Shown piece after piece: positions 25,754-34,643 of a stretch of 64,000 nucleotides of DNA. Position numbers and translations under genes: made by a program. The stretch spans positions 186,001 through 250,000 of the forward strand of contig NZ_JAFEVZ010000003.1 in NCBI RefSeq assembly GCF_022802975.1. The letters are read 5' to 3'. The stretch is from Flavobacterium pectinovorum. Its GTDB lineage: Bacteria; Bacteroidota; Bacteroidia; Flavobacteriales; Flavobacteriaceae. How positions within the stretch are numbered: the first letter of the stretch is position 1; the number at the start of each line of letters is the position of its first letter. The notes under the pieces are model-generated. The model was not told the origin of the DNA. It ran no database searches and was given only the letters and a program-made list of their open reading frames with translations.

Positions 25754-27388
25754 ATGAAATTAAAATTTTACATATTTTTATTTTTACTTACTTCGGCCGT
25801 TTTTGCTCAACAAAAACAAGTCGAAACCAGTATTGATACTACAAAAAATAAAATTGGTGCCGAGTTCAAATTAACGCTTAAAACTGTAGTGAACTCAAAA
25901 TTTAAAGTTGTTTTTCCCCAACTAAAAAACATTGGAGCCTTAGAAGTTATTCAGTCCTATCCAATTGATACGGTTAAAAAAGACGATACTTACGAACTTA
26001 TCAAAAGATATGGATTAACACAATTTGATTCCGGAAGATACACGATTCCAAGTATCAAAATTTTGATTGACAAAAAACCCTACTTAACCGATTCTATTCG
26101 TGTTGAAGTTGCCAACATAGCAGTTGATACTTTACAGAAGAAAATGTACGACATCAAAGACATCTCTACTGTTGAAAACGGAATCGGAGATTGGTGGAAA
26201 TACCTGTTGGGCCTTTTATTAATCTTAGGAATTGGTGTCTTTGCATACTGGTTCATTAAAAAACGTCAACAGAAAAAAATTGAAGAAGAGGTTTACAAAA
26301 CTCCAATTGAAAAAGCGACAAGTTTATTAAATAATCTGGAGAAAAAAGAACTTTGGCAAAAAGGTGAAGTAAAAGAATATTACAGTGAACTGACTGATAT
26401 TGCCAGAAATTATATCGAAGAGGCAATTCAGATTCCGGCTATGGAAAGCACAACTTCAGAATTAATTCAGGGCCTTAAAACCGCTTCTGCCAAAAAGAAA
26501 ATGAGCCTGACTCCTGAAACTGTTGAAAATCTGGAACGTGTTTTAAGACAAGCCGATTTGGTGAAATTTGCAAAGTCAAAACCATTAGAATTTGAAATTA
26601 CAGAAGACCGAAATAAAATTCAAAAAGCAATTTTAACGCTTGATAATGCTATTCCGACAGAAGTTCCTGTCGAAGAAGCTGACCAATTACTCAATGAAGC
26701 ACAAAAACAAAAACAAATTAAGCTTCAATTAAAGAAAAAAAGAAACAAACGTATTGCAATTGCGGCTTCAATAGTCGTGTTTTTAGTTACTGCAACTACT
26801 ACATATTTTATTGTCACTAAAGGCTTTAATTTCGTAAAAGACAATATCATTGGCCATCCAACCAAAGAATTACTGGAAGGAGAATGGGTAAAAAGCGACT
26901 ATGGCAATCCGGGCGTACTGATTGAAACTCCAAAAGTTTTAAGACGACTTGATACTGAAAAAGCATTGCCAAAAGAAGCCATGGCACTGATAAAAGAAAT
27001 GCAGCTTTTTGGTTATGGAAGCTTGCTGGATAACTTTTATATCACGGTTTCTACAGCAAAATTTAAAGCCCAGACAGAAATTGATTTATCAAAAGCACTG
27101 GAAGGTAATTTGAAAATTATCGAAACTCAGGGGGGCAGAAATATGATTGTTAAACAAGAAGATTTTGAAACCAAAGAAGGAATTACAGGTATAAAAGGTT
27201 ACGGAACATTCACTCTTATTAACGACACCCTGAAATCGAGCACTAAAATTTACTACGAAGTCCTGATGTTTAAACAAGAAGGCGGATTACAGCAAATTGC
27301 TATATTCCATGAAGAAGGAGATACCTATGCTAATGCTATTTCGGATCGAATTTTAAATTCTGTTGAACTTAAAAGAGCGAGCAACTAA
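25754..27388 (+). CDS. BatD-like membrane protein of the Bat operon
   Basis: 544 residues from MKLKFYIFLFLLTSAVFAQ; upstream in-frame codons lie inside the repeat arm and are rejected. It has a periplasmic beta-sandwich (about residues 20-145), a membrane segment (WWKYLLGLLLILGIGVFAYWF, about 150-170) and a cytoplasmic helical domain. A second membrane segment (IAIAASIVVFLVTATTTYF, near 340) and a C-terminal periplasmic domain follow. The first half resembles BatD. Its stop overlaps the start of BatA (TAATG), so translation is coupled. It is distinct from the longer BatD at 30560. Confidence 0.8.
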   Translation: MKLKFYIFLFLLTSAVFAQQKQVETSIDTTKNKIGAEFKLTLKTVVNSKFKVVFPQLKNIGALEVIQSYPIDTVKKDDTYELIKRYGLTQFDSGRYTIPSIKILIDKKPYLTDSIRVEVANIAVDTLQKKMYDIKDISTVENGIGDWWKYLLGLLLILGIGVFAYWFIKKRQQKKIEEEVYKTPIEKATSLLNNLEKKELWQKGEVKEYYSELTDIARNYIEEAIQIPAMESTTSELIQGLKTASAKKKMSLTPETVENLERVLRQADLVKFAKSKPLEFEITEDRNKIQKAILTLDNAIPTEVPVEEADQLLNEAQKQKQIKLQLKKKRNKRIAIAASIVVFLVTATTTYFIVTKGFNFVKDNIIGHPTKELLEGEWVKSDYGNPGVLIETPKVLRRLDTEKALPKEAMALIKEMQLFGYGSLLDNFYITVSTAKFKAQTEIDLSKALEGNLKIIETQGGRNMIVKQEDFETKEGITGIKGYGTFTLINDTLKSSTKIYYEVLMFKQEGGLQQIAIFHEEGDTYANAISDRILNSVELKRASN

Positions 27389-28389
27389 TGGAAAAAATAA
27401 CTTTTTTAAACCCGGAATTTTTTTGGCTGTTTATATTGATCCCAATAGCAATTGGATGGTTTTTCTGGAAACGCAACCAGCAATCGGCAACCTTAAAAAT
27501 GAGTTCAACACAAGGCTTTAAAGGTTCTGAGTCTCTTTTAACAAAACTAAAACCTTGTTTGTATGTTTTCAGAATTATTGCTTTGTGCTCTTTAATCATG
27601 GCGCTGGCAAGACCAAGAACAGTTGACATCAGCAATGAAACTAAAACTACTAAAGGAATTGATATTGTAATGGCAATGGACGTTTCAGGAAGTATGCTGG
27701 CCAAAGATTTAAAACCAAACCGTATGGAGGCTTTAAAAAGAGTAGCTGCTGATTTTGTTAATGAAAGACCAAACGACAGAATTGGATTGGTTTTATACGC
27801 TTCTGAAGCATATACCAAAACACCTGTTACAAGTGATAAAGCTATTATTCTGGAAGCTATCAAAGAAATTAAATACGATAATGTATTACAGGACGGTACC
27901 GGAATTGGTATGGGTCTGGCAACTGCCGTAAACAGACTTAAAGACAGTAAAGCAAAAAGCAGGGTTATTATTCTGCTTACTGATGGTGTTAATAATGCCG
28001 GATTTATCGAACCCGAAACAGCTTCTGACATTGCGAAACAATACGGAATAAAAGTATATACCATAGGAATTGGAACTAACGGAATGGCTGAATTTCCTTA
28101 TGCATACGCTCCAAATGGCGGATTTTTATTCAAAATGCAAAAAGTAGAGATTGACGAACAGTTACTGAAAAGCATCGCCAGAAAAACGGATGGAACTTAT
28201 TTTAGAGCCACCAGTAATGATAAATTGGCCGAGATATACAAGGCAATCAATAAATTAGAAACCACTGAAATTCAGGAATTGAAATTCTACGATTATGACG
28301 AAAAATACCGATTTTTTGTATTACTCGCAGGAATTTTATTGTTGCTTGAAGTTGGCTTAAGAAATACTGTTTACAGAAGCTTCATTTGA
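27388..28389 (+). CDS. batA: BatA, vWA-domain membrane protein
   Basis: 333 residues: a short N-terminal membrane hairpin (FFWLFILIPIAIGWFFW and LYVFRIIALCSLIMAL), then a vWA domain with an intact MIDAS DVSGSM (residues 98-103) and LTDGVNNAG, and a C-terminal membrane segment (FFVLLAGILLLLEVGL). The Bat proteins were named for aerotolerance in Bacteroides and are thought to form a membrane complex with the MoxR ATPase. Starts inside the stop codon of the preceding gene. A long antisense frame over it (27369-28064) is a coding shadow. Confidence 0.9.
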   Translation: MEKITFLNPEFFWLFILIPIAIGWFFWKRNQQSATLKMSSTQGFKGSESLLTKLKPCLYVFRIIALCSLIMALARPRTVDISNETKTTKGIDIVMAMDVSGSMLAKDLKPNRMEALKRVAADFVNERPNDRIGLVLYASEAYTKTPVTSDKAIILEAIKEIKYDNVLQDGTGIGMGLATAVNRLKDSKAKSRVIILLTDGVNNAGFIEPETASDIAKQYGIKVYTIGIGTNGMAEFPYAYAPNGGFLFKMQKVEIDEQLLKSIARKTDGTYFRATSNDKLAEIYKAINKLETTEIQELKFYDYDEKYRFFVLLAGILLLLEVGLRNTVYRSFI

Positions 28390-28399
28390 TTTTTCAAAT

Positions 28400-28570
28400 C
28401 AAAAAAATTCCAATTTTGAAATTCCAAATAACAAACTGGAACTTCGAAAAGGAGATTTAAAAAGTAGAAACAACAAAATATTGGAATTTAAAGATTAAAA
28501 TTTCAGACAACAACAAAGATTGGAATTTGAAATTTGTCCCGACACTTCGGGATTGGAATTTAAAAATTAT
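28400..28570. repeat. AAATTCCAA/TTGGAATTT repeat cluster (S4)
   Basis: This 181-nt gap between batA and batB contains several AAATTCCAA words on the left and TTGGAATTT words on the right, giving imperfect inverted repeats. A perfect mini-hairpin TCCCGA/CACT/TCGGGA sits inside the right part (28537-28552). Same word family as 2644 and 34574. Confidence 0.65.
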
Positions 28571-29605
28571 ATGGAATTAGACGAAAAAAAATATTTATAT
28601 CTATTATTTCTCATCCCCATTGTGGTATGTGTTTTTCTTTTTAATATGTATTGGAAAAGAAAAAAACAACGTGAATTTGGCGATTTGGAAATGGTAAAAA
28701 AACTAAGCCCTGAACGTTCTGTTTTTAAACCTGTTTTAAAACTAGTATTATTTCTTTTGGCATTGGCCTGTTTGATTATCGGTTTGGTTAATCCAAAAAT
28801 TGGAACCAAAATGGAAACCGTAAAACGTGAAGGAATTGATATTGTTTTTGCAGTAGACGTTTCAAAAAGTATGCTGGCAGAAGATGTAGCACCAAGTCGT
28901 TTAGAAAAAAGCAAGCAATTAGTATCGCAAATTATCAATAATTTAGGAAGTGACAGAATTGGTATTGTAGCCTACGCTGGAAGCGCATTCCCGGTTTTAC
29001 CGATTACTACAGATTACAGTGTAGCCAAAATGTTCCTGCAAAGCATGAATCCGGGAATGGTTTCATCACAAGGCACATCGTTGGATGAAGCAATCAGATT
29101 GTCCTCTACTTATTTTGATGAAAAAAGTAAAACCAGCAAACTGCTGATCCTGATTTCTGATGGAGAAGATCATTCTGAAGGTGCATCTGTTGCTGCAGAA
29201 GAAGCTAATAAAATTGGAATGAAAATCATCACCATTGGTATTGGAACTGAAAAAGGAGGAACAATTCCATTAAAAGAAAATGGTGTAGTCAAAAGCTATC
29301 AACAAGATAACAACGGCGAAACAGTCATTACAAAATTAAATCAGGAAGGATTAAAAGCAATTGCAAAAGCTACCAAAGGAGGATATGTGTATGGCGGAAG
29401 CACAAAAGAAGTACTGGAATATGTAAAAAACGCATTGAATAACATTCAGAAAACAGAGTTTGAAGCTACACAAATGGCCGAATTTCAGTCTCAATTTCAA
29501 TGGTTTTTAGGTTTTGCCTTTTTACTATTATTCCTGGACATCTTTCTATTGGAAAGAAAAACAAACTGGATAAACGAGTTGAATTTATTTAACGAAAAGA
29601 AATAA
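28571..29605 (+). CDS. batB: BatB, vWA-domain membrane protein
   Basis: 344 residues from MELDEKKYLYLLFLIPIVV; a longer frame using a TTG at 28520 would translate repeat DNA and is rejected. Same layout as BatA: N-terminal membrane segments, a vWA domain with MIDAS DVSKSM (residues 96-101) and LISDGEDHSEGA, and a C-terminal membrane segment (FQWFLGFAFLLLFLDIFLL). BatA and BatB are paralogues. Followed 40 nt later by batC. Confidence 0.9.
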   Translation: MELDEKKYLYLLFLIPIVVCVFLFNMYWKRKKQREFGDLEMVKKLSPERSVFKPVLKLVLFLLALACLIIGLVNPKIGTKMETVKREGIDIVFAVDVSKSMLAEDVAPSRLEKSKQLVSQIINNLGSDRIGIVAYAGSAFPVLPITTDYSVAKMFLQSMNPGMVSSQGTSLDEAIRLSSTYFDEKSKTSKLLILISDGEDHSEGASVAAEEANKIGMKIITIGIGTEKGGTIPLKENGVVKSYQQDNNGETVITKLNQEGLKAIAKATKGGYVYGGSTKEVLEYVKNALNNIQKTEFEATQMAEFQSQFQWFLGFAFLLLFLDIFLLERKTNWINELNLFNEKK

Positions 29606-29645
29606 TTGTTCTGAAAAAGTCCGGAACAAAAAAATAAAAAACAGA

Positions 29646-30419
29646 ATGAAAAATTTACTTCTTTATATTTTACTAACCTTTTCTTTGGCGATTACCGCTC
29701 AGGAAAAAGACAAAACATTGCCGGAGGCCAATGAAGAATATAAACAGAATAAATTGGTTGATGCTGAAGCAAATTACAGAATTTCACAATCAAAATTTCC
29801 TAATAAAGCTGCAGCTTCTTACAATTTAGGAAATACTATTTACAAACAGAATCAAGCATCAGAGGCAAAGTCTGCTTATGCAAAAGCGATCAAATATGCC
29901 AAAACCAGAGCTGAAAAACACAAAGCGTACCATAACCTAGGAAATGTTTTTATGAAAGAGAAAGACTACTCTCAGGCTGTAGAAGCTTATAAAAATGCCT
30001 TGCGTAATGACCCTGCCGATGATGAATCACGTTACAATTATGCTTTAGCCAAACAAAAGTTAAAAGAAAATCCGCCTAAAAACGACAAAAATAAGGACAA
30101 GGAGAAAAAGAACGATAAAAAAGACGACCAGAAAAAGGACGGCGACAATAAGGATAAAGATAAAAAAGACGGCAAAGACGATCAAAAGAAAGACGACAAA
30201 GGCGATAAGGACAAGGATAAAAAAGACGGTAAAAACGATCCGAAAAAAGATGATAAATCAAACAATAACGGAGAACCAAAACCAATGCCGGGCGGAATTT
30301 CAAAAGATCGTGTGCAGAATTTATTAGATGCGGTTAACAATGAAGAAAAGAAAATCCAGGATAAAGTAAATGCCCAAAAAATAAAAGGAAATCCTCGAAA
30401 AGCAGAAAAAGACTGGTAA
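29646..30419 (+). CDS. batC: BatC, TPR protein with charged repetitive tail
   Basis: 257 residues: signal peptide MKNLLLYILLTFSLAITAQ, three TPR units (about residues 25-140, for example AASYNLGNTIYKQNQASEA and HKAYHNLGNVFMKEKDY), and then a low-complexity segment of Lys and Asp (about 140-215). The C-terminus ends with GGISKDRVQNLLDAVNNEEK. The tail is made of repeated K/D-rich blocks and is probably disordered; its length may vary between strains. A periplasmic scaffold role in the Bat complex is inferred from the TPR fold and the operon. Confidence 0.88.
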   Translation: MKNLLLYILLTFSLAITAQEKDKTLPEANEEYKQNKLVDAEANYRISQSKFPNKAAASYNLGNTIYKQNQASEAKSAYAKAIKYAKTRAEKHKAYHNLGNVFMKEKDYSQAVEAYKNALRNDPADDESRYNYALAKQKLKENPPKNDKNKDKEKKNDKKDDQKKDGDNKDKDKKDGKDDQKKDDKGDKDKDKKDGKNDPKKDDKSNNNGEPKPMPGGISKDRVQNLLDAVNNEEKKIQDKVNAQKIKGNPRKAEKDW

Positions 30420-30429
30420 AATACTTTTC

Positions 30430-30506
30430 TTTAAAACAATATGTAACCATGAGCGAAGTTGAAAACTCATAACATAAATAGGCTTCGACTCCGCTCAGCC
30501 TGACAA
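30430..30506. repeat. Degenerate copy of the GCGGAGTCGA element (S5)
   Basis: GGCTTCGACTCCGCTCAGCC followed by TGACAAA (30481-30506) matches the right arm of the hairpin at 32330-32393. The left arm here (GAGCGAAGTTGAAA) is badly decayed. It lies between batC and batD. Confidence 0.6.
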
Positions 30507-30559
30507 AAAAATATAATAATCATTACTAAATTGTTAAAACAAACAATTAAAAAAATTAA

Positions 30560-32311
30560 ATGAAAAGATATTTAATTCTATTACTATTCACTTTTCAGGG
30601 GCTTATGGCTCAGGTTCAATTTGAAGCCAGAGTAAGCAAGAATACGCTTGGAGTTAACGAAAGACTCCGAATTGACTTTATCATGAATGTTGACGGGGAT
30701 AATTTTGAGCAGCCATCATTTGACGGTTTCAGAATTGTAGGCGGACCAAGCCAGCAAATAAGTCAATCCTGGGTAAATGGAAGAAGTTCGTTTCAGAAAA
30801 TTTATTCTTATTTTTTGTTACCTAATCAAAAAGGAACATTTACTATCAAGCAGGCCGCAATTGAGTACAATGGTCAGGTTTACAAAACTACACCTATAAA
30901 AATAACTGTAACCAATGCTGTTGCCCAGGAAAGAGATCCTAATTCGCCTCAACAACAAGGGCAAGGAAACGGAAATGAAACTCTGAATCTTGTAGCAGAA
31001 ATTTCAAAAACAAATCCGTATATAAATGAGCCTATTACAGTAGTTTATAAATTATATTTCTACAATATTAATGTTACAGGTTTTAAGGAACTGGCAAAAC
31101 CAAAATACAAAGACTTTTGGAATCAGAACATTGACATTAAACAATTACAGATTGAAGAAGGAATATATAAAGGTGAACGCTGTTATTTTGTAGTTCTTAA
31201 AAAAACAATTTTATATCCCCAAAAATCAGGAAAACTTACTATTGAGCCGCTTTCTTTAGACATAGGAGTTCAGGTACCAAGAGGTCGGGATATGTTTGGC
31301 AGAATAGTGTTTGATGACGGAAACAAAACAGTTTCTGCCGGTGCCAAAACAATTAATGTAAAAGCACTTCCGGAAGCAAACAAACCAATAGGTTTTACAG
31401 GGGCTGTTGGTAAATTTGATTTTAAAGTCATTCCATCCAAAACTTCCTTAAAAAATGGAGAAAGTCTTGATTTGATCGTTAGTGCCACCGGTACAGGAAA
31501 CATGAAATTATTCACTTTACCTAAACCAGTTGTACCAAATGCATTAGAAATGTATGATCCCGTTCATGACGAAAAAGTAAGTACATCTCTTGCGGGAATG
31601 TCCGGAAAAATTTCGGACAAGTACACGATTATACCGCAATACAAAGGAAAATATGCTATAAAACCAATGGAATTCTCGTATTTTGACCTGAATTCAGGCA
31701 GTTATAAAACCATAACTTCCCCAGAAATAATGATTGATGTTCTGGATGGCCCAATGCAGGCCGAAGCCGTTACATCAAACACATCGAAAAATGTGATTAC
31801 GAAATCAGAACAATTTAAATACATCAAGCCAAAAACGATTTTGGTTTCGACTGCAAAAGATGATTTTTACGGGTCTGATTTTTATTATAGCTTGTTACTA
31901 TTGCCTTTCGTGATTTTACCGATTATTGTGATTGCTAAGAAGAAAAAAGAGGCAATTGACAGTGATGTTACCGGTAACCGAATTAAAATGAATAATAAAC
32001 TGGCGAAGAAATATTTATCTGAAGCTAAAAAACAACTTAACAATAAAGAGCCGTTTTATATTGCACTGGAAAAAGCAATGCATAATTTCCTGAAAGCCAA
32101 ATTACATATTGAAACTTCAGAAATGAGCAAAGACAATATCCGCGAATTGTTATTATCCAGAAATGCTAATACAGAAACGGTTCAAAGCTTTATTATTTTG
32201 ACCGAAAACTGCGAGTTTGCACGTTATGCCCCGGCATCGAGTGCATCAATTCAGCAGGATTATGACAAAGCTGTTTTGATTATATCAGAATTAGAAAAAC
32301 AAATTGTTTAA
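30560..32311 (+). CDS. batD: BatD, oxygen-tolerance protein
   Basis: 583 residues: signal peptide MKRYLILLLFTFQGLMAQ, several beta-sandwich domains in the periplasm (about residues 20-430), one membrane segment (FYYSLLLLPFVILPIIVIA, near 440) and a cytoplasmic helical tail. Family segments include IDFIMNVDGDNFEQPSFDGF and RIVGGPSQQISQSWVNG near the start. BatD is a core member of the Bat complex, but its molecular activity is not established. Lies between hairpins S5 and S6. Confidence 0.9.
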   Translation: MKRYLILLLFTFQGLMAQVQFEARVSKNTLGVNERLRIDFIMNVDGDNFEQPSFDGFRIVGGPSQQISQSWVNGRSSFQKIYSYFLLPNQKGTFTIKQAAIEYNGQVYKTTPIKITVTNAVAQERDPNSPQQQGQGNGNETLNLVAEISKTNPYINEPITVVYKLYFYNINVTGFKELAKPKYKDFWNQNIDIKQLQIEEGIYKGERCYFVVLKKTILYPQKSGKLTIEPLSLDIGVQVPRGRDMFGRIVFDDGNKTVSAGAKTINVKALPEANKPIGFTGAVGKFDFKVIPSKTSLKNGESLDLIVSATGTGNMKLFTLPKPVVPNALEMYDPVHDEKVSTSLAGMSGKISDKYTIIPQYKGKYAIKPMEFSYFDLNSGSYKTITSPEIMIDVLDGPMQAEAVTSNTSKNVITKSEQFKYIKPKTILVSTAKDDFYGSDFYYSLLLLPFVILPIIVIAKKKKEAIDSDVTGNRIKMNNKLAKKYLSEAKKQLNNKEPFYIALEKAMHNFLKAKLHIETSEMSKDNIRELLLSRNANTETVQSFIILTENCEFARYAPASSASIQQDYDKAVLIISELEKQIV

Positions 32312-32329
32312 TTGAATAAATTATAATCA

Positions 32330-32393
32330 TTTGTCAAATCGAGCGGAGTCGAGATTACCATTTGAGAGTTTCGACTCCGCTCAACTTGACAAA
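32330..32393. repeat. GCGGAGTCGA inverted repeat (S6)
   Basis: 23-nt arms (32330-32352 and 32371-32393; ends TTTGTCAA/TTGACAAA, core GAGCGGAGTCGA) pair at 21 of 23 positions, the two exceptions being G-U compatible. It fills the gap between batD and batE. Confidence 0.85.
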
Positions 32394-32409
32394 ATGAAAA
32401 TCATACCAA

Positions 32410-33156
32410 ATGAAAAATATAGTATATCTCTTTTTATTAATCACACAGGTTTTCTTTGCTCAGGGCAGCTTTGAAAAAGGAAATACTTTATATCAAAAGG
32501 GACAATATAAAGAGGCAGCTCAGGTTTATGAAAATATTGTCAAAGAAGACAAACAACACTCTGCTGAATTGTATTTTAACTTAGGAAATTGCTACTACAA
32601 GCTTAATAAAGTTGCACTTTCTATTTATAATTATGAAAAAGCCCTTGTGCTGAAACCACATGATGCCGAAACCTTAAACAACCTTAAATTTGCCAAAAAA
32701 CTAACTATTGACGAAATTAAAGAAGTTCCAAAGGTTGGTTTTGCAAAACTCATTCAGAATTTTACAGGCATCTTTAATTACAATACCTGGGCGTGGATTT
32801 CGGTAGGAATTGCATTTGCTTTTTTACTGAGTTTTATTGGATATTATTTTTCGCAGCTTACACTTTCAAAAAGAATCTATTTTATAGGAATGTTTATTTT
32901 ATTGTTTGCTTTATTATTAAGTGTCTCAGCAGGCATAACTGAAAAAGATCACTATAATAATGATCGTCCGGCAATTGTTTTTGCTGAAATGACCGAAGTA
33001 CGAAGTGAACCCCAAAAAGCAGGATCGAGTATTTTCCTTTTACATGAAGGTGCAAAAGTTTACGTAAAAGAAACCTTAGAAAACTGGAAAAAAATAGAAT
33101 TAACTGATGGAACAGAAGGCTGGATTGATGCTTCTGCTATCAGGGAAGTTAAATAA
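32410..33156 (+). CDS. batE: BatE, TPR and SH3 domain membrane protein
   Basis: 248 residues: signal peptide MKNIVYLFLLITQVFFAQ, TPR units (about residues 20-95: GSFEKGNTLYQKGQYKEAAQ, ELYFNLGNCYYKLNKVALS), two membrane segments (WAWISVGIAFAFLLSFIGYYF and RIYFIGMFILLFALLLSVSAGI) and a C-terminal bacterial SH3 domain (about 185-245, ending EGWIDASAIREVK). It is the last gene of the operon and is followed by a strong terminator. A peptidoglycan or protein contact is suggested by the SH3 fold. Confidence 0.88.
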   Translation: MKNIVYLFLLITQVFFAQGSFEKGNTLYQKGQYKEAAQVYENIVKEDKQHSAELYFNLGNCYYKLNKVALSIYNYEKALVLKPHDAETLNNLKFAKKLTIDEIKEVPKVGFAKLIQNFTGIFNYNTWAWISVGIAFAFLLSFIGYYFSQLTLSKRIYFIGMFILLFALLLSVSAGITEKDHYNNDRPAIVFAEMTEVRSEPQKAGSSIFLLHEGAKVYVKETLENWKKIELTDGTEGWIDASAIREVK

Positions 33157-33170
33157 TAATCTTTCATAAA

Positions 33171-33210
33171 AAAAAAGGTCCGTTTCTAATTAGAAACGGA
33201 CCTTTTTTTT
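33171..33210. terminator. Strong bidirectional terminator
   Basis: Nearly perfect palindrome AGGTCCGTTTCTA / TAGAAACGGACCT (33176-33188, 33191-33203) flanked by A and T runs. It ends the Bat operon on the plus strand and gpsA on the minus strand. Confidence 0.9.
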
Positions 33211-33225
33211 ATGTGATTAAATGCT

Positions 33226-34221
33226 CTAATCTAAAGATTCTGTTAGCTTTTTGAAAACAGTCTTAGCATTTTTCCCTTCATACAATACAGCATAAACTGC
33301 ATCAATAATAGGCGTTTTGGCTCCATAACCCTGATTTAATTTATAAGCACTTTTAGTCGCATAATAGCCTTCGGCAACCATACTCATCTCCATCATGGCA
33401 CTTTTTACGGTGTAGCCTTTTCCAATCATGTTTCCAAACATTCTGTTTCTTGAAAATACAGAATATCCTGTTACCAATAAATCCCCTAAATAAGCAGAAT
33501 CATTAATGTTTCGTTTCATTTTATGAACCTTCTTGATAAATTTTCGCATTTCGCGGATTCCGTTACTCATCATCACCGACTGAAAATTATCTCCATAACC
33601 CAATCCATGCGCAATTCCGGCAGCAATGGCATAAATATTTTTTAGCATTGCTGCATATTCAGTTCCGATAATATCGTCTGAGATTTTTGCTTTGATATAA
33701 TTACTTGATAAAGATTTGGCAACCGTACAGGCTTTGTCCGGATCTCCACACGCAATGGTTAAATAGGAAAGTCTTTCTAAAGCTACTTCCTCTGCGTGAC
33801 AAGGACCTGTAATAACGCCAATATTATAGTATGGAATATCGTATTGAATATGAAAATGCTCACCAACAATTAAACTGGTTTCCGGAACAATTCCTTTAAT
33901 CGCCGAAAAGATAATTTTATTCTCAAAAGAAGCAGTTAACTGCTCTAATTCTGCACTTAAAAAAGCCGATGGAATAGCAAAAATCAAATAATCTGCATAT
34001 TCAATTGCTTCGTTTATATTGTTTGTCAATTTAAGTTTTGTAGTATCAAATTCAACTGAACTTAAATAATTTGGATTATGCTTGTATTTTTGAATATGCT
34101 CTATCGCCGCATCATTTCGCATATACCACGAAATTTCAGGAAGATTTACACATAACATTTTTGCAATAGCAGTTGCCCAGCTTCCTCCTCCAATTACTGC
34201 AAATTTTAAATTTTGGCTCAT
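33226..34221 (-). CDS. gpsA: NAD(P)H-dependent glycerol-3-phosphate dehydrogenase
   Basis: 331 residues. Reduces dihydroxyacetone phosphate to sn-glycerol 3-phosphate for phospholipid synthesis. The Rossmann motif GGGSWATAIAKML (residues 11-23), FAIPSAFL, ITGPCHAEEVA and the catalytic-lysine segment EYAAMLKNIYAIAAGIAHGL are all visible. Length is normal. Monocistronic, with a shared terminator at 33171. Confidence 0.95.
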   Translation of the reverse strand: MSQNLKFAVIGGGSWATAIAKMLCVNLPEISWYMRNDAAIEHIQKYKHNPNYLSSVEFDTTKLKLTNNINEAIEYADYLIFAIPSAFLSAELEQLTASFENKIIFSAIKGIVPETSLIVGEHFHIQYDIPYYNIGVITGPCHAEEVALERLSYLTIACGDPDKACTVAKSLSSNYIKAKISDDIIGTEYAAMLKNIYAIAAGIAHGLGYGDNFQSVMMSNGIREMRKFIKKVHKMKRNINDSAYLGDLLVTGYSVFSRNRMFGNMIGKGYTVKSAMMEMSMVAEGYYATKSAYKLNQGYGAKTPIIDAVYAVLYEGKNAKTVFKKLTESLD

Positions 34222-34455
34222 TATTTTAATAATTTAAAGCAAAAGTACTTAATAATGCAGTAATAACACAAAATGTAGTTTAAGAATTTTAAAAAAGACC
34301 TTTAAATACAATGGTTTTGAGAGATTTTAAAAAAAATAAAAATATTTTTATTTTATCGCAATAAAAATCAAAACATTACGTTGTAACTTATTATAAATTA
34401 GATTTTTAAATGAATTTAGTAAAACTTGAGTTAGTTAGTTTTGTTTTAGTATTTT

Positions 34456-34491
34456 AAAAAGGCGCTCTTAATATTTTAAGAACGCCTTTTT
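34456..34491. terminator. Terminator hairpin
   Basis: AAAAAGGCGCTCTTAA (34456-34471) against TTAAGAACGCCTTTTT (34476-34491), with A and T runs on both sides, so it can work in either direction. It most likely ends the alcohol dehydrogenase transcript on the minus strand. Confidence 0.8.
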
Positions 34492-34573
34492 TTTAATTCA
34501 AAATTCCCAAATTTAAGCTCCAAATAACAATTTCTATTTCTTGATATTAAATAGATATTTCAACTTCAAACAA

Positions 34574-34620
34574 AAATTCCAAATTCCAATAATTTAGGTT
34601 ACTGTTGGAATTTGGAATTT
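34574..34620. repeat. AAATTCCAA-word hairpin (S2)
   Basis: The same perfect 16-bp stem as at 2644-2701 (AAATTCCAAATTCCAA and its complement at 34605-34620) with a different 15-nt loop. It lies just downstream of the alcohol dehydrogenase gene. Confidence 0.85.
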
Positions 34621-34643
34621 AAAAAAACTTGAAATTTTATTTT

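Larger units (their letters stand above)
34222..34643. other. 422-nt gap between gpsA and alcohol dehydrogenase genes
   Basis: No gene is supported. It holds, from left to right, an AT-rich stretch with a TAGTTTTG word at 34436, a terminator hairpin (34456-34491) and the AAATTCCAA hairpin S2 (34574-34620). The AT-rich stretch could hold the gpsA promoter. Confidence 0.6.

Noticed and set aside
27369..28064. 231-codon antisense reading frame opposite batA
   Set aside because: No signal of coding on that strand; batA has clear vWA motifs, so this is a shadow frame.
28520..28570. Upstream TTG start for batB
   Set aside because: The extra codons translate repeat DNA including a hairpin; the ATG at 28571 starts directly before the membrane segment.
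23281..33156. Bat operon as a metal-chelatase or cobalamin-type MoxR/vWA system
   Set aside because: The order MoxR, DUF58, BatA, BatB, TPR, BatD, TPR-SH3 is the Bat arrangement; no chelatase genes are nearby.
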